Assembly: GCA_035934555.1 (NCBI GenBank)
Contig: DASYXT010000067.1
Span: 47,843-111,842, forward strand
Source: DASYXT01 sp035934555
GTDB taxonomy: Bacteria > Verrucomicrobiota > Verrucomicrobiia > Limisphaerales > UBA8199
DNA length: 64,000 bases
Direction of reading: 5' to 3'
Below, in pieces: positions 8,878 through 19,200 of this stretch. Below the pieces are notes generated by a model, which was not told where the DNA came from, made no database searches, and worked only from the letters and a program-made list of their open reading frames with translations. Both the position numbers and the translations under genes were made by a program. Numbering within the stretch: position 1 is the stretch's first letter; each line of letters opens with the position of its first letter.

Positions 8878-9450
8878 ATGAGATTGCCGCGCATGGCCCT
8901 CATGCCACCAGACCCTGCCAGCACCGAACCCCGGGCCGGGGAAACGATTGAAGAGCTGTTCGCCGCTCTGGAATCGCCCCTGTTGAATTACGCCCTGCGG
9001 CTGGCCGGCACACTGGCGCTCGGCGAAGACGTCGTCCAGGAAGCTTTCATGAGACTTCATGCGCAGTTTGCCGAAGTGCGCGAGCCGCGCCGGTGGCTCT
9101 ACCGCACGGTGCACAACCTGGCGCTGAACCAGCGGCGCCAGGCTGCCAAAACCGTCTCCCTGGATGTGCCGCTCGAGGACCAGGCGCCGCATGCGGCTGA
9201 AGCGCAGGACACCTTGCCGCTGCCCGATGAGCAAATCGCGCGTTGGGAAGGTATCGGCCTCGTCCGCCTTTGCCTCGAGAATCTCGAACCCCGCAGCCGC
9301 GAGGTCGTTCGGCTCAAGTTCCACGAAAACCTCTCCTATAAAGAGATCAGCGCGCGCACCGGCTTGACCACCGGCAATGTCGGATACCTCCTCCACCATG
9401 CCATCAAAGCCATCGCCGTGGAGTTGGCAAAAAACGGAGTTATCCAATGA
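8878..9450 (+). CDS. RNA polymerase ECF-type sigma factor
   Basis: About 190 residues from the chosen start. Region 2 is visible as 'LEDVVQEAFMRLH'-like sequence (ALGEDVVQEAFMRLHAQF) followed by the RRWLYRTVHNLALNQRR segment; region 4 as LEPRSREVVRLKFHENLSY followed by KEISARTGL and a helix ending near the C-terminus. No extra C-terminal domain is present. An ATG at 8845 would add 11 residues but lacks a ribosome-binding site; ATG 8878 is preceded by GAGCAGG. The next gene downstream encodes an anti-sigma-like N-terminus, so the two may form a sigma/anti-sigma pair. Confidence 0.9.
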   Translation: MRLPRMALMPPDPASTEPRAGETIEELFAALESPLLNYALRLAGTLALGEDVVQEAFMRLHAQFAEVREPRRWLYRTVHNLALNQRRQAAKTVSLDVPLEDQAPHAAEAQDTLPLPDEQIARWEGIGLVRLCLENLEPRSREVVRLKFHENLSYKEISARTGLTTGNVGYLLHHAIKAIAVELAKNGVIQ

Positions 9451-9461
9451 GACCTTTACCA

Positions 9462-9494
9462 AATTTTCAATTTTCAATTTTCAATTTTCAATTC
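9462..9494. repeat. Tandem repeat of AATTTTC, four to five units
   Basis: Four exact AATTTTC heptamers and a partial fifth directly follow the sigma factor stop codon. The tract is A+T-rich against a G+C-rich background. Confidence 0.9.
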
Positions 9495-9511
9495 GCCGCC
9501 GACGACGTAGC

Positions 9512-9551
9512 GCAGGTTTTCAACCTGCCGTATCGCAGGTTTTCAACCTGC
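9512..9551. repeat. Two tandem copies of palindrome GCAGGTTTTCAACCTGC
   Basis: Identical 17-base palindromes (7-base arms, 3-base loop) lie at 9512-9528 and 9535-9551, separated by six bases. This is a small repetitive-palindrome type of element rather than coding sequence. Confidence 0.85.
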
Positions 9552-9664
9552 AGGGCTCCCGAACCCGCACAGATTGCAAACCATTTTTTTAATCCTTGTT
9601 GCCGACATCTGCTACAGGAGTGCCTAAGTGAAACTGCTTCGGCAACTGAGGCCGCGCGGTCTCA

Positions 9665-9855
9665 AAAACCCCGTAGGGGTGACCTGTTGATAGCACGGGC
9701 CGCACTACTCTCCATTCTTGTTTTTTTGTTTTTCGGCGGCGCGCACTCGCCCGTACGGCAACTTGGAACCTATCGGTGCGCCGCCGAAAAACAAAAAAAC
9801 AAAGGAGAGAGAAATGCCGCCGTTACTATCAACAGGTCACCCCTAACGGGGTTTT
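9665..9855. repeat. Large (about 190 bp) imperfect hairpin element
   Basis: The outer left arm (9665-9693: AAAACCCCGTAGGGGTGACC and on to GATAG) is the reverse complement of 9826-9855 with one or two mismatches. An inner arm (about 9719-9745, T-rich then CGGCGGCGC) pairs with about 9777-9800 (GCGCCGCCG then A-rich). The whole folds into one long interrupted stem around a central loop near 9760. It fills most of the gap between the sigma factor and VWA genes. It has no coding family and no visible transposase. Confidence 0.85.
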
Positions 9856-9928
9856 CTTCAAGAACGCGCTCTACGCCAGGGCCTTCTGCGTTTTATCGGC
9901 CTCTCTGCGGCCAATCCATCTCCTTTCA

Positions 9929-12900
9929 ATGACACCCGATTCACCCATCGACCCTCGCCAGGCCCTCGAAGCCAGCCTCACGGCGCTGCTTTTAGGGGAG
10001 TTGCCGTCCGATCAGGCAGCCTTCCTTCGTCAGACCATCGCGCGTGATCCCGATTTGGCGCGGACCTACGCGCGCCTCGAACGAACCATCAACCTAGTGC
10101 GTGAAACCGAAGTCGAGCCCGTCCCGGCAACGACACCGCACCGGGCGCCGCTCAAGCTCAGCGAGCAACGCCGAGAGCAACTCCTCCAACGGTTTAAGAC
10201 CGTCCCGCTGCCGCAACCCGCCCGTCGCGAGTTTTCATGGCTTGTGCCCGTGGCCGTCGCCGCTGTCCTGATGGTGATCCTTGGCGCGGCGCTTTTGCCC
10301 GCGCTCTCGAAGGCGAAGTCCCGGAGTATGGCAATGAACCTCTCCATGCACGCGCCGGCTAAGCAACCGCAAAATGCCGGCACTTGGTCATTGGGACGCC
10401 ACGGTGTCGAAACCTTGCCGGAAACCAAGGAGGAACCCATAGCAGGAGTACGGCTGCGCCAGCTCACGCTTCCGGCAGCTCCGGCTCCCGTCGCAGCAGC
10501 GCCGCCCCAGACCATCATCGTCCTGCCTTCGCTCAACGGACAAGCTGCGCAACCCGTGGCTCCCGAAGGTGATTTGGCCGGCAAGCCGATCGCCAGTCTC
10601 TCGGGTCTGGGTGGGGGAGGCGGCGGTGGCATTGGGGGCAGCCCCCAGACTACCCCTCCAGCATCTTTATCATCTGTGCCTGCGAATTCTGGTCCGCAGC
10701 TGGCGCCCGAAGCTGAGGCCGCGTTCGCCAGGCGCTCTTTCTATCGCCTGACAGCACCACCGTCGGGTAACACCCAAGCGGGTGACCTCGCGGTCCCAAG
10801 CCTACCCGCCGAATCATCCCTGGCAGCCGCAGCCCCAGGTTCATCTGCAGTCAACCCCGTCACTGGTTTGCCAATCGTCGCTGGCGCCATTGCACCGACT
10901 GAGCCCACTGCTGGACTGCCAATGACCGTCACACCAGTGGATCCCACCACAAGGCTACCCCTGGCAAGCGCGGCCCCACTCCCCGACGCGGGCGCCTCCT
11001 ACTTCGAGGCGGCCAAGGTCGCCAAAGACCGCAATGCACCGGTTGGGGCACAGGCGCCTCAACAGGCTCCGGTTCTGGGCGCTGCGCCGGTCGTCGGCGG
11101 ATTGTTCAGGGAAGCCCAGGTCACATCAGATCAAAAGCTGCGGGACCAGCTAACACTCGACACCCAGCCCTCTGGGGACAAAGAGGGTGTACGGGTGAGC
11201 ACAAACTTCTACACGCAGCCACAGGCGACACCGGACAGCCCAGCCATGATCTTGTCTGCTGAAACCGCCCAGCGCCTCGCCACGCTACGCGATGAGTCCC
11301 AGATCGAGTTGAATCGCCAGAAGGCTTTATTGGACCGGGCACGCAAGACCGACTCGACTGACTTGGCCAAGACTCTCCCTCAATTGGGGATAAAGGACGC
11401 AGCTTTGCAGGGCCTAGTTGAGAAAGAGATGGTGGCAGAGCAGAATCTAGCAACCCTGAAGCAGCAGGCCAATCCTGATGCTTCTCAATTCGCCAAGACT
11501 TTTGCTCAGGCAAATGATCTGAAAAAACAAATCAATGAGCGAGTGGCGGGAATAAACCGTGGAGCACTGGAGTTTAAGATCGCCTCCCTTGAGCAGTCAG
11601 TTACGAATCTGGGTCAAGAGCTGAATCGGATTGCACCGGCCAGTACGCCCGCCAATGGCGAGCCCGACACCGGGACCAAATCGAAAATTCCCCCACCCCA
11701 ACCCCAGCCCGAAATCCAAACCAGCGACAACCCTTTCTCCACGTTCTCCCTCAACGTCAGCGATGTCTCCTTCAAACTCGCCGCCGCCAGTCTCCAAAAG
11801 GGCGTTCTCCCGGACCCCGCCTCGATTCGCAGCGAGGAGTTCATCAACGCGTTCGATTATCGCGACCCCGTTCCCCCCGCAGGCGTGCCGGTCGGCTTTA
11901 CCTGGGAACGCGCCCAATATCCCTTCGCGCAAAATCGCGACCTGCTCCGCTTTTCGCTCAAGACTGCCGCTCAAGGTCGCGAAGCCGGACGCCCGCTCAA
12001 CGTCGTGTTGCTCCTGGACAATTCCGGGTCGATGGAACGCGCCGACCGTGTCCGCATCATCCACGAGGCGCTTCGCGTGCTCGCTGCTCAGCTTCAGCCT
12101 CAGGACACCTTCAGCGTGGTCACCTTCGCCCGCACCGCGCACCTCTGGGTGGACGGCGTCCCCGGCAACCAGGCCGGCGCAATCGTCGAGCAGGTCTCCA
12201 GCCTTACGCCTCAGGGCGGCACCAACCTTGGCGAGGCACTCAGGCTCGCCTACCAGACCGCGCTGCGCCATTACCTCGCCACCGGCATGAACCGCGTCGT
12301 GTTGCTCACCGACGGTGCCGCTAACCTCGGCGACGTGGATCCGAGCGCGCTCCAACAAACCGTCGAAACCAACCGCAAACAAGGCATTGCCCTGGATTGC
12401 TTCGGCATTGGCTGGGAAGATTATAATGATGATTTGCTCGAAGTACTCACCCGGCACGGCGACGGCCGTTACGGATTTCTCAACACACCCGAAGAAGCCG
12501 CGACCGGCTTTGCCAATCAGCTCGCCGGCGCGCTCAAAATCGCCGCGGCCGACGTTAAGGTGCAAGTCGAGTTCAATCCCCAGCGCGTCACTGCGTATCG
12601 CCAGCTCGGCTACGCCCGCCACCAGCTCACCAAGGAACAGTTCCGCGACAATACGGTCGATGCGGCTGAGCTCGGCGCGGCGGAATCCGGCACCGCTCTT
12701 TATGTAGTCGAGGTCAATGGAGGTGGGGATGGGCCGCTGGCGAAGGTCCGGATTCGCTACAAGGTCCCGGGCACGGCGGAGTTTCACGAATACGAATGGG
12801 CCGTTCCGTACACTGGCAACGCGGTGCCCCTGGTGCAAGCCAGTCCGGCGCTGCGCCTGGCGGCCTGCGCCGCCGGGTTTGCCGAGTGGCTGGCCGGCAG

Positions 12901-13036
12901 CCCCTATGCCGCCGAGCTCAGCCCGGATGTATTGCTGCCTTACCTCGCCGGCGTGCCCGAGGTCTATGGCGCCGACATGCGTCCTAAGAATCTCGAATGG
13001 ATGCTCCGCCAGGCCAAAAGCCTGAGCGGCAAATAG
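9929..13036 (+). CDS. VWA (YfbK-like) protein with anti-sigma-like N-terminus
   Basis: About 1035 residues from ATG 9929; an upstream in-frame extension to 9776 only translates the hairpin repeat. Residues 5-55 look like the helical N-terminus of anti-sigma proteins (GELPSDQAAFLRQTIARDPD) but lack zinc-finger Cys/His. One membrane helix (about 99-121) is followed by LPALSKAKSRS, a sequence typical of verrucomicrobial pseudopilin helices. Then come a Pro/Ala/Gly-rich linker, a coiled coil (about 440-570), a YfbK-type N-terminal domain (NPFSTFSLNVSD), and a VWA domain with intact MIDAS D697-x-S699-x-S701 (LLDNSGSM). The C-terminal 100 residues fit the DUF3520 region of YfbK proteins. Probably anchored in the inner membrane with the VWA domain outside. 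Co-directional with the sigma factor and giant protein. Confidence 0.82.
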   Translation: MTPDSPIDPRQALEASLTALLLGELPSDQAAFLRQTIARDPDLARTYARLERTINLVRETEVEPVPATTPHRAPLKLSEQRREQLLQRFKTVPLPQPARREFSWLVPVAVAAVLMVILGAALLPALSKAKSRSMAMNLSMHAPAKQPQNAGTWSLGRHGVETLPETKEEPIAGVRLRQLTLPAAPAPVAAAPPQTIIVLPSLNGQAAQPVAPEGDLAGKPIASLSGLGGGGGGGIGGSPQTTPPASLSSVPANSGPQLAPEAEAAFARRSFYRLTAPPSGNTQAGDLAVPSLPAESSLAAAAPGSSAVNPVTGLPIVAGAIAPTEPTAGLPMTVTPVDPTTRLPLASAAPLPDAGASYFEAAKVAKDRNAPVGAQAPQQAPVLGAAPVVGGLFREAQVTSDQKLRDQLTLDTQPSGDKEGVRVSTNFYTQPQATPDSPAMILSAETAQRLATLRDESQIELNRQKALLDRARKTDSTDLAKTLPQLGIKDAALQGLVEKEMVAEQNLATLKQQANPDASQFAKTFAQANDLKKQINERVAGINRGALEFKIASLEQSVTNLGQELNRIAPASTPANGEPDTGTKSKIPPPQPQPEIQTSDNPFSTFSLNVSDVSFKLAAASLQKGVLPDPASIRSEEFINAFDYRDPVPPAGVPVGFTWERAQYPFAQNRDLLRFSLKTAAQGREAGRPLNVVLLLDNSGSMERADRVRIIHEALRVLAAQLQPQDTFSVVTFARTAHLWVDGVPGNQAGAIVEQVSSLTPQGGTNLGEALRLAYQTALRHYLATGMNRVVLLTDGAANLGDVDPSALQQTVETNRKQGIALDCFGIGWEDYNDDLLEVLTRHGDGRYGFLNTPEEAATGFANQLAGALKIAAADVKVQVEFNPQRVTAYRQLGYARHQLTKEQFRDNTVDAAELGAAESGTALYVVEVNGGGDGPLAKVRIRYKVPGTAEFHEYEWAVPYTGNAVPLVQASPALRLAACAAGFAEWLAGSPYAAELSPDVLLPYLAGVPEVYGADMRPKNLEWMLRQAKSLSGK

Positions 13037-13121
13037 CGCAAGCGAACTTACAAACAGTCTGTGGCATGCCCTCCATCATTCCAATCCGCACTTGCCATCC
13101 TGAACCGCCCTGGGCTGTAAC

Positions 13122-13225
13122 GGCGCGCCAGCGTCTTGGACTGCGCCAGCCCTCTGGCGCTTTCTCAACGGGAGCTGCGGCCCAAAGCGCCAGAGGGCTG
13201 GCGCAGTCCAAAACCTCACGGCCTT
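13122..13225. repeat. Long-arm palindromic element, copy 1
   Basis: Perfect 28-base inverted arms at 13136-13163 and 13184-13211 (beginning TTGGACTGCGCCAGCCCTCT) enclose a 20-base loop. Flanks GCGCGCCAGCGTC on the left and ACCTC-x-CGGCC on the right are shared with the second copy at 60967. It ends about 65 bases before the start codon of the giant membrane protein. Confidence 0.9.
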
Positions 13226-13278
13226 CCGGAGCTGGTTCGTCGAAAGCGGTCCATCAATTTAGCCTATGCCCTCTCATT

Positions 13279-16200
13279 ATGAAAACGCTCATTCCCTGCG
13301 TGCTTGTCTTGCTCCTCCAAACCGCCCACGCCTCCAGCCCCGCTTCCGCACCAGTCGCCCTGGAGAACTTCCATCTCGTCGCCACGCTCACCGATAACCA
13401 CGCCGAGTTCGCCCTCACCGCCACGGCGATTGTTACCGAACGCCACGGCGGCTCGCTCGAATTGCTCTCCGGCCCGGTCGCCTTGACCGACCTCGGCCCT
13501 CATCGCAAGTGGTCCTTGCGCGCCGACGAGAACCGGTTCGTGCTCCAGTTCGAGCGCGCCGGCAAGTTCCCTATCCAGCTCAAGTTCGCTGCGGCAGTGC
13601 GCCAGACCAACGGCTGGCAATCCCTGGATTTCCACATCGCTCCGGGTGCTTTGCATCGGCTGGCTTTACGCGATCTCCCTGCCGATACCCAATTCAGTTT
13701 CCCCGGCGCTGCCCGCCCGGAACGTGTTGGCGCCGATTTCTCCACTGTCCTGCCTACCGACGGCGAGGTGGATCTCGCTTGGAAAAAGTCTGCGCCCGAG
13801 ACGGAAGGCAAACTGTTTTTCTCGAGCGAAATGCTCGAGCAACTCAGCCTCAGTCCGGGCCTGCTTCGCCAGGTCGCTTTGCTCGATTTCAAAGTGATGC
13901 AAGGCGAGATGAAACAGCTCGCTTTGCGGGTGCACGGCGCCGGAGAAGTGACGCGCGTGCAAGGCGACTCGCTGCTGGCCTGGAATCTCGAACCAATCAC
14001 CGGTTCGACCGACCGGCGACTGGTTGTCCAATTCAATCAGCCCCAAAGGGATCATTTCGCACTACAAATCCAAATGCAAACTCCCCTCGGCGCGTTTCCT
14101 CAAGCCGCTGATGCTCCGCAACTCCGCCCGGAAGGCGCCACGCGGTTCGCGGGCTACTTGCGCGTGGTTAATGAGGGTGCCGTGCGCCTTGAAGTCGCTT
14201 GCGCTACCGGTCTGTCGCAAATTTCTCCCGACCAATTCCCCGAAACTGACCTCACCCGTGCGCTGCTAAAACCAACCGGCGCCCAGCGCTTCGCCTACCG
14301 CTTCTCCAGCGCGGATTTTGCCCTCCGCATCCAGGCCGACCAAATTCTGCCGGAAGTCGGCGTGTCCGAAGTGCTCGCCTACAACCTGGGCGAGAACGAA
14401 CTAGCCATCGAGGGCGAACTGGAACTCGATATCCGCGAAGCGCCCTTACGCGAACTGCTGCTGCGCCTGCCTAAAGGTTATTCCCTCGCCCGGTTGACCG
14501 CTGCGGGCATGAGCGATTACTTCGTCCATGACACCGACACCGCGACCGAACTACGCGTGCTTTTCGGTCAGCCGATCTCGGGCCGCCAGTTGCTCCAGTT
14601 CCGCCTGGAACGCAACAAGCCCCTGCTCGAAAGCACTTGGGCCTTGCCAGCCATTGAAGTTGTCACTGCCAAATCCACCCGCGGCCATATAGCCGTCGCC
14701 GCTGACGCCGGCTTCCGCCTCACACCCGAACGCACGCAGGGCCTGACGGAAATCGCCACCGCCTTTTTCCCGCGGAAAGTGCCCGGTATCCAAAACGCCT
14801 ACCGGATTAGCGAGCCGCAGTGGCAAGCGAGCATGAGGGTCGAGCGATTGCCTCAGACCGTTCAGGCCGATGTGCTGCACCTCTTCTCCATCGGCGAGGG
14901 GATTGCCTACGGCAGCAGCATCATCAACTACACCATCTCCGGGGCGCCGCTCTCGACTTTGCAGGTCCAGTTATCCGACGAATATTTCAATGTTGAGTTT
15001 ACCGGCAAGGACTTGCGCAATTGGCAGAAGACTGACAAGGGCTATCTCGTGCAGTTGCACACGCCGGTTTCCGGCACCTATACTCTGCTTGCAACTTACG
15101 AACGGCCCTTCAAAGCGCAGGGCGAAACCCTCACGTTCACTGGCGCCCGCCCGCTGCAGGCGCAATCGGAGCAAGGCCACACCATCATCATCAGCTCTTA
15201 CCAGTTTGATGTTAAGCCGGTGCAGGTCTCGGCCGGGCTGCTGCCGCTGGAAACCGGCGAAGTGCCGCCCGAGTACCGTCTCTTTTTCGACGCGCCGATC
15301 CTCGCCGCCTATCGCTATGCGGCCCGGCCCTTTGATCTGAAACTTGCGCTCAGCCCGCTCGCCCAGGGCGACTCCCTCAGCCAGGTCGTCGATCGCGCTT
15401 CACTCACTACGCATGTATCCAAAGAGGGACAAGTGCTCACCGACGCGCGCTACTTCGTCAAAAACCGCGGCAACGCCAACCTGCGGTTGACGCTGCCGCC
15501 CGGTGTGCAATTGTGGTCCGCCAGCATCAACGGCGCCGCGGTTGTTCCAGTCCTTGACGCCAACTCAGACCTCATTCCTTTGCCGGGGGGCGGCGATCCC
15601 AATGCCGTGCTGACGCTCGACCTGAAGCTGGCGTCGCGCGCCAACCAGCCCGGCCGGCTACACATCGCTACGCCGATCATCGGCGCACCCGTCCTCTTGG
15701 CTGAATGGAAAATCGAGCCTGACACCGGTCAACGCCTTGTTTATCGCAGGGGTTCGCTTACGCCGTCCGGCGGGCTCGCCGATATCTCGGGGTTTGCACA
15801 ATTCGCCCGCAGCTTTTCGGGCGACAGTTCCTCCGCTGCGTGGGGCTCACTATTGCTTGGGCTGCTGTTGCTGGGCACGACATTGCTCGTCTGGCGCTGG
15901 GCCATGCAACCTGGCAGCTACCGTTTCGGCCCACGCCATTCGGTCGGCCTTCTGCTTGGCGTGCTCTGCCTGATCGCGGCCGGTCTGGCCTTCAGCAACC
16001 TGGCCCAAGTCCTTAATGAGCACCGCACGGTTGCCGCGACCAACCTTGCCTTCGTCGCGCCCGTGCAACAAGCGGGCACTGGCCTGAGTGTGGAAGTATC
16101 TAATTTGCCCAATCGGATTGCCGCTCTCGGCTGGTTTGTGTATGGCTGGCCAGCGCTTTTGGCCGTCGGCTTGTGGATTTTCGCCTGGCGTTCACAATTT

Positions 16201-19200
16201 AGCGCCGCCAAATCGGTGTGCCGCATTTGTGGGTGGAATGTTCTGGCCTGGGCGGCGTTGCGCTGTCCCAATGGCGCGATCGTTTTCGTTTGCATTATTG
16301 GCGCGTTTGTCGTGCTGCGCGTTCTTCTGCCCGCTCTGGTTCAACTGTGGCACGTGCCCAGCCGGCCCACTGCCCATGCACCCGGACCAACACCCGGCGC
16401 AGCTTCCGCCGCCACCGCGCTTTTCGTAGCCGCGGCACTCGCCGGTCTTACTCGCCATGCCGATGCTGCGGAGCCGGCAACGGGCGCCTCCTCCATCGTG
16501 GTCTCGCGCGCTCAGCAGATGCCGCCGAGAATGCCGATCGCAAACCCCGACTCCGTTCTGCAACAGATCCGCATCGAGGACCGCTATGCGATCGCCACGG
16601 CCAGAATTCATTGGTGCGCTGAAAAAGGCCAGGTCCTGCCGCTCTTGGGAGATCCGGCGGTGCTCACCGGCTTAACCTATCCGAGCAATGTGCTGCAACT
16701 CACCGCGACTGCCGACGAGCCTTCCACCCAGCAATTAGTCGCGTTGCGCAACGGGACTTTTGACCTCGAACTGCGCTATGAATTGCAACTCACCAACCGC
16801 GCCGACGAAACGGGCTTTTCGTTGCCGAGCCCCTTCGGGCTCATCAACCAGGTCGAGCTCACGCTGGAAAACCTCGACGTGGACGTGCTATCACCGCAAG
16901 CCGTTTCCATCCAGCGCGACCTTATCTCGAGCAATACCGTCGCCCATTTGAATCTCGCGCCGGCCGCGGGCGCCTGGCTCGGTTGGAAACCGCGGACGCG
17001 CGATCCGGAGCACGAAAAGGCGGTGTTCTTTGCCGAGCTGTCGCAATTGTATGTTCCGGCAGCCGGCGTCATCGAGGCGCTCCATTCCGTCTCGATCCGC
17101 CCGGCACAGGGCGCTCTGACGGAACTAATTCTTGACGTGCCGCGCGGGTCAACCATTACCGATGTGCTCGACCTCGGCAAAGACCTTCAGAAGGCCACCA
17201 CAGGTTCCATCATCTCAGTGTGGCGGTTCGACCCAGACACGCGCAAACTGCGAGTCACCCTCAATCCACCCCAGGCGCGCCCATTCGTTCTGTTGGTCCG
17301 ATCCCAGTTCCCCACCGGGCCGCTTCCCTTTCAGCAAGGCCTGGGCCTGTTGACCATTGAAAACGCTGCCGGCCAAATCGGGCTGCTCGGCCTGGCGACC
17401 GGTAACGAAGTCCAGTTGGATAACGTCTCCGCCGAAAATTTTTCGCCGATCAACCTTGAAGATTTCCCTGCCAGCCTGCTGGCGCCGCTTCAGGCCCAAA
17501 TCCCCGGCCTGACTCTGCGTCGCGCTTTCAGCGGCGCCGCTGGGACCACTACCGCAGCGGACGGGTCTGCCGCCACCACACCCGCCCCGCTTCTCTTCAC
17601 CATCAAAGCCTCGGCCGTCGAACCCGATATCCGCGTTGAAGCCCAAAACACTCTGTCGCTGGGCGAAGACCGCACCGTGCTGGCCTCCGAAATCACAGCC
17701 GACATTACCCGCGCCGGCATTTTCCGCCTCAGCTTTCTGATGCCACATGGATTTGACGTCGAGTCGCTCAGCGGGGCGGCGCTCAGCCATTGGACCGAGG
17801 CCCCCTCAAACGGCGAGCGCGTCATCACCTTGCACCTGCTCGGCAAGACCGAAGGACGGCAGCAGTTCAGCCTCAGCCTGGCCGGTCCCGGCGTTCGCGC
17901 CACCAACAGTTGGGCCGCCCCCCAACTCGTCGTCCGCGAAGCCGGCAAACAGCGCGGCACACTCCTGCTCGTCCCCGAGCAAGGCCTTCGCCTGCAGGTT
18001 CTCACCGCTGACGGATTCACCCAGTTGGACCCCGAGAAATCCGGGATCAAACAAAAGGGCGTGCTGGCGTTTCGGGTGCTTCAGGCCCCTGGAAACCTCG
18101 TCCTCAATCTCGAACGGGTGGACCCTTGGATTCAGGTCACCAGCCTGCAGCATGCGACCGTCACCGAAGCTCAACTCAACGTCTCTGCCAACCTGCAGTA
18201 TCAAATTGAAAATGCCGGCGTGAAGACCCTGCGCGTATTCCTGCCCACCAACGCCGAGAGCGTCAGGTTTGAAGGCGACCAGGTGACCGATTTTCTTGTT
18301 ATTCCCGACGTGCGCACCAATGGCTTGCAGGAATGGGAGATTCGATTAAACCGCCGCGCGCTCGGCTCGTACCTGCTCCAGGCTACTTACCAGGTTCCCA
18401 TGGCCCAAACCAACGACCAACTCCTGCTGCGTGGTGTTCAGGCTGCCGATATAAATCTCCAACGCGGCTTTGTCACCATCCAATCCGGTGCCCGCCTTCA
18501 ACTCAGCGCCGATTCCACTCCGACCGCCCTGCAACCCGCCGAGTGGCAAAGTATCCCTCGCATTTTACAGCAAGGGCTGTCCGCTACTGCGGCTGACTTT
18601 ACCTTTCGCCTCGTTGAGCCCGGCTTTGCGCTGCCGCTCAAACTGCAACGCCACGAGGCTGCCAAACTCCTCGCTGCGCGCGTTAACGACATTACCTTCC
18701 ACTCCGTCATTTGCGATGATGGCTCGATGTTGACCCAGGTCACCCTCCGCCTGTTGCCGGGTGACAAGCGCTTGCTCAGCCTCATTCTGCCGCCCAACGC
18801 GCACTTCTGGTTTGCATTCGTTAACGACAACGGCGTCTGGCCCTGGCGTGAGCAGGACCGCATTCTCATCCCACTCGAACAACAATCCCGTCGCGACCAA
18901 ATCGTCCCCGTTGAGCTGTTCTATACGTGTAAAGCGGGCACGGCGACCGGCCGCGCTCTGGATCTGAGTCTCAACGCGCCCAAGTTCGATCTGCCGCTTG
19001 AAAACATTACCTGGCGCGTATCGCTCGACTCCCGCTGGCACGTCGCCCATTGGTCCGGCTCGCTCCAACTCGAGGAGCGACGAGACATCCCGTATGCGGG
19101 ACAGGCCGACCTGCAAACGTATCTCCAGAGCGAGGTAGCGCAGCAGCGCGAGCGCACCAAACAGGCTGAAGACTTCCTCGCTGCCGGCAACTCGGCCCTC

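Noticed and set aside
9776..9928. N-terminal extension of the VWA protein
   Set aside because: It translates the right arm of the large hairpin. The anti-sigma-like domain begins directly after ATG 9929.
9447..9932. Open frame whose ATG overlaps the sigma factor stop (ATGA), suggesting translational coupling
   Set aside because: Its translation is made of the heptamer tract, the palindromes and the large hairpin (for example AQVFNLPYRRFSTCRA), so it is repeat sequence and not a gene.
11597..12838. Minus-strand frame of 413 residues inside the VWA gene
   Set aside because: Shadow of the VWA gene; no family resemblance, and the plus strand has the intact MIDAS motif.
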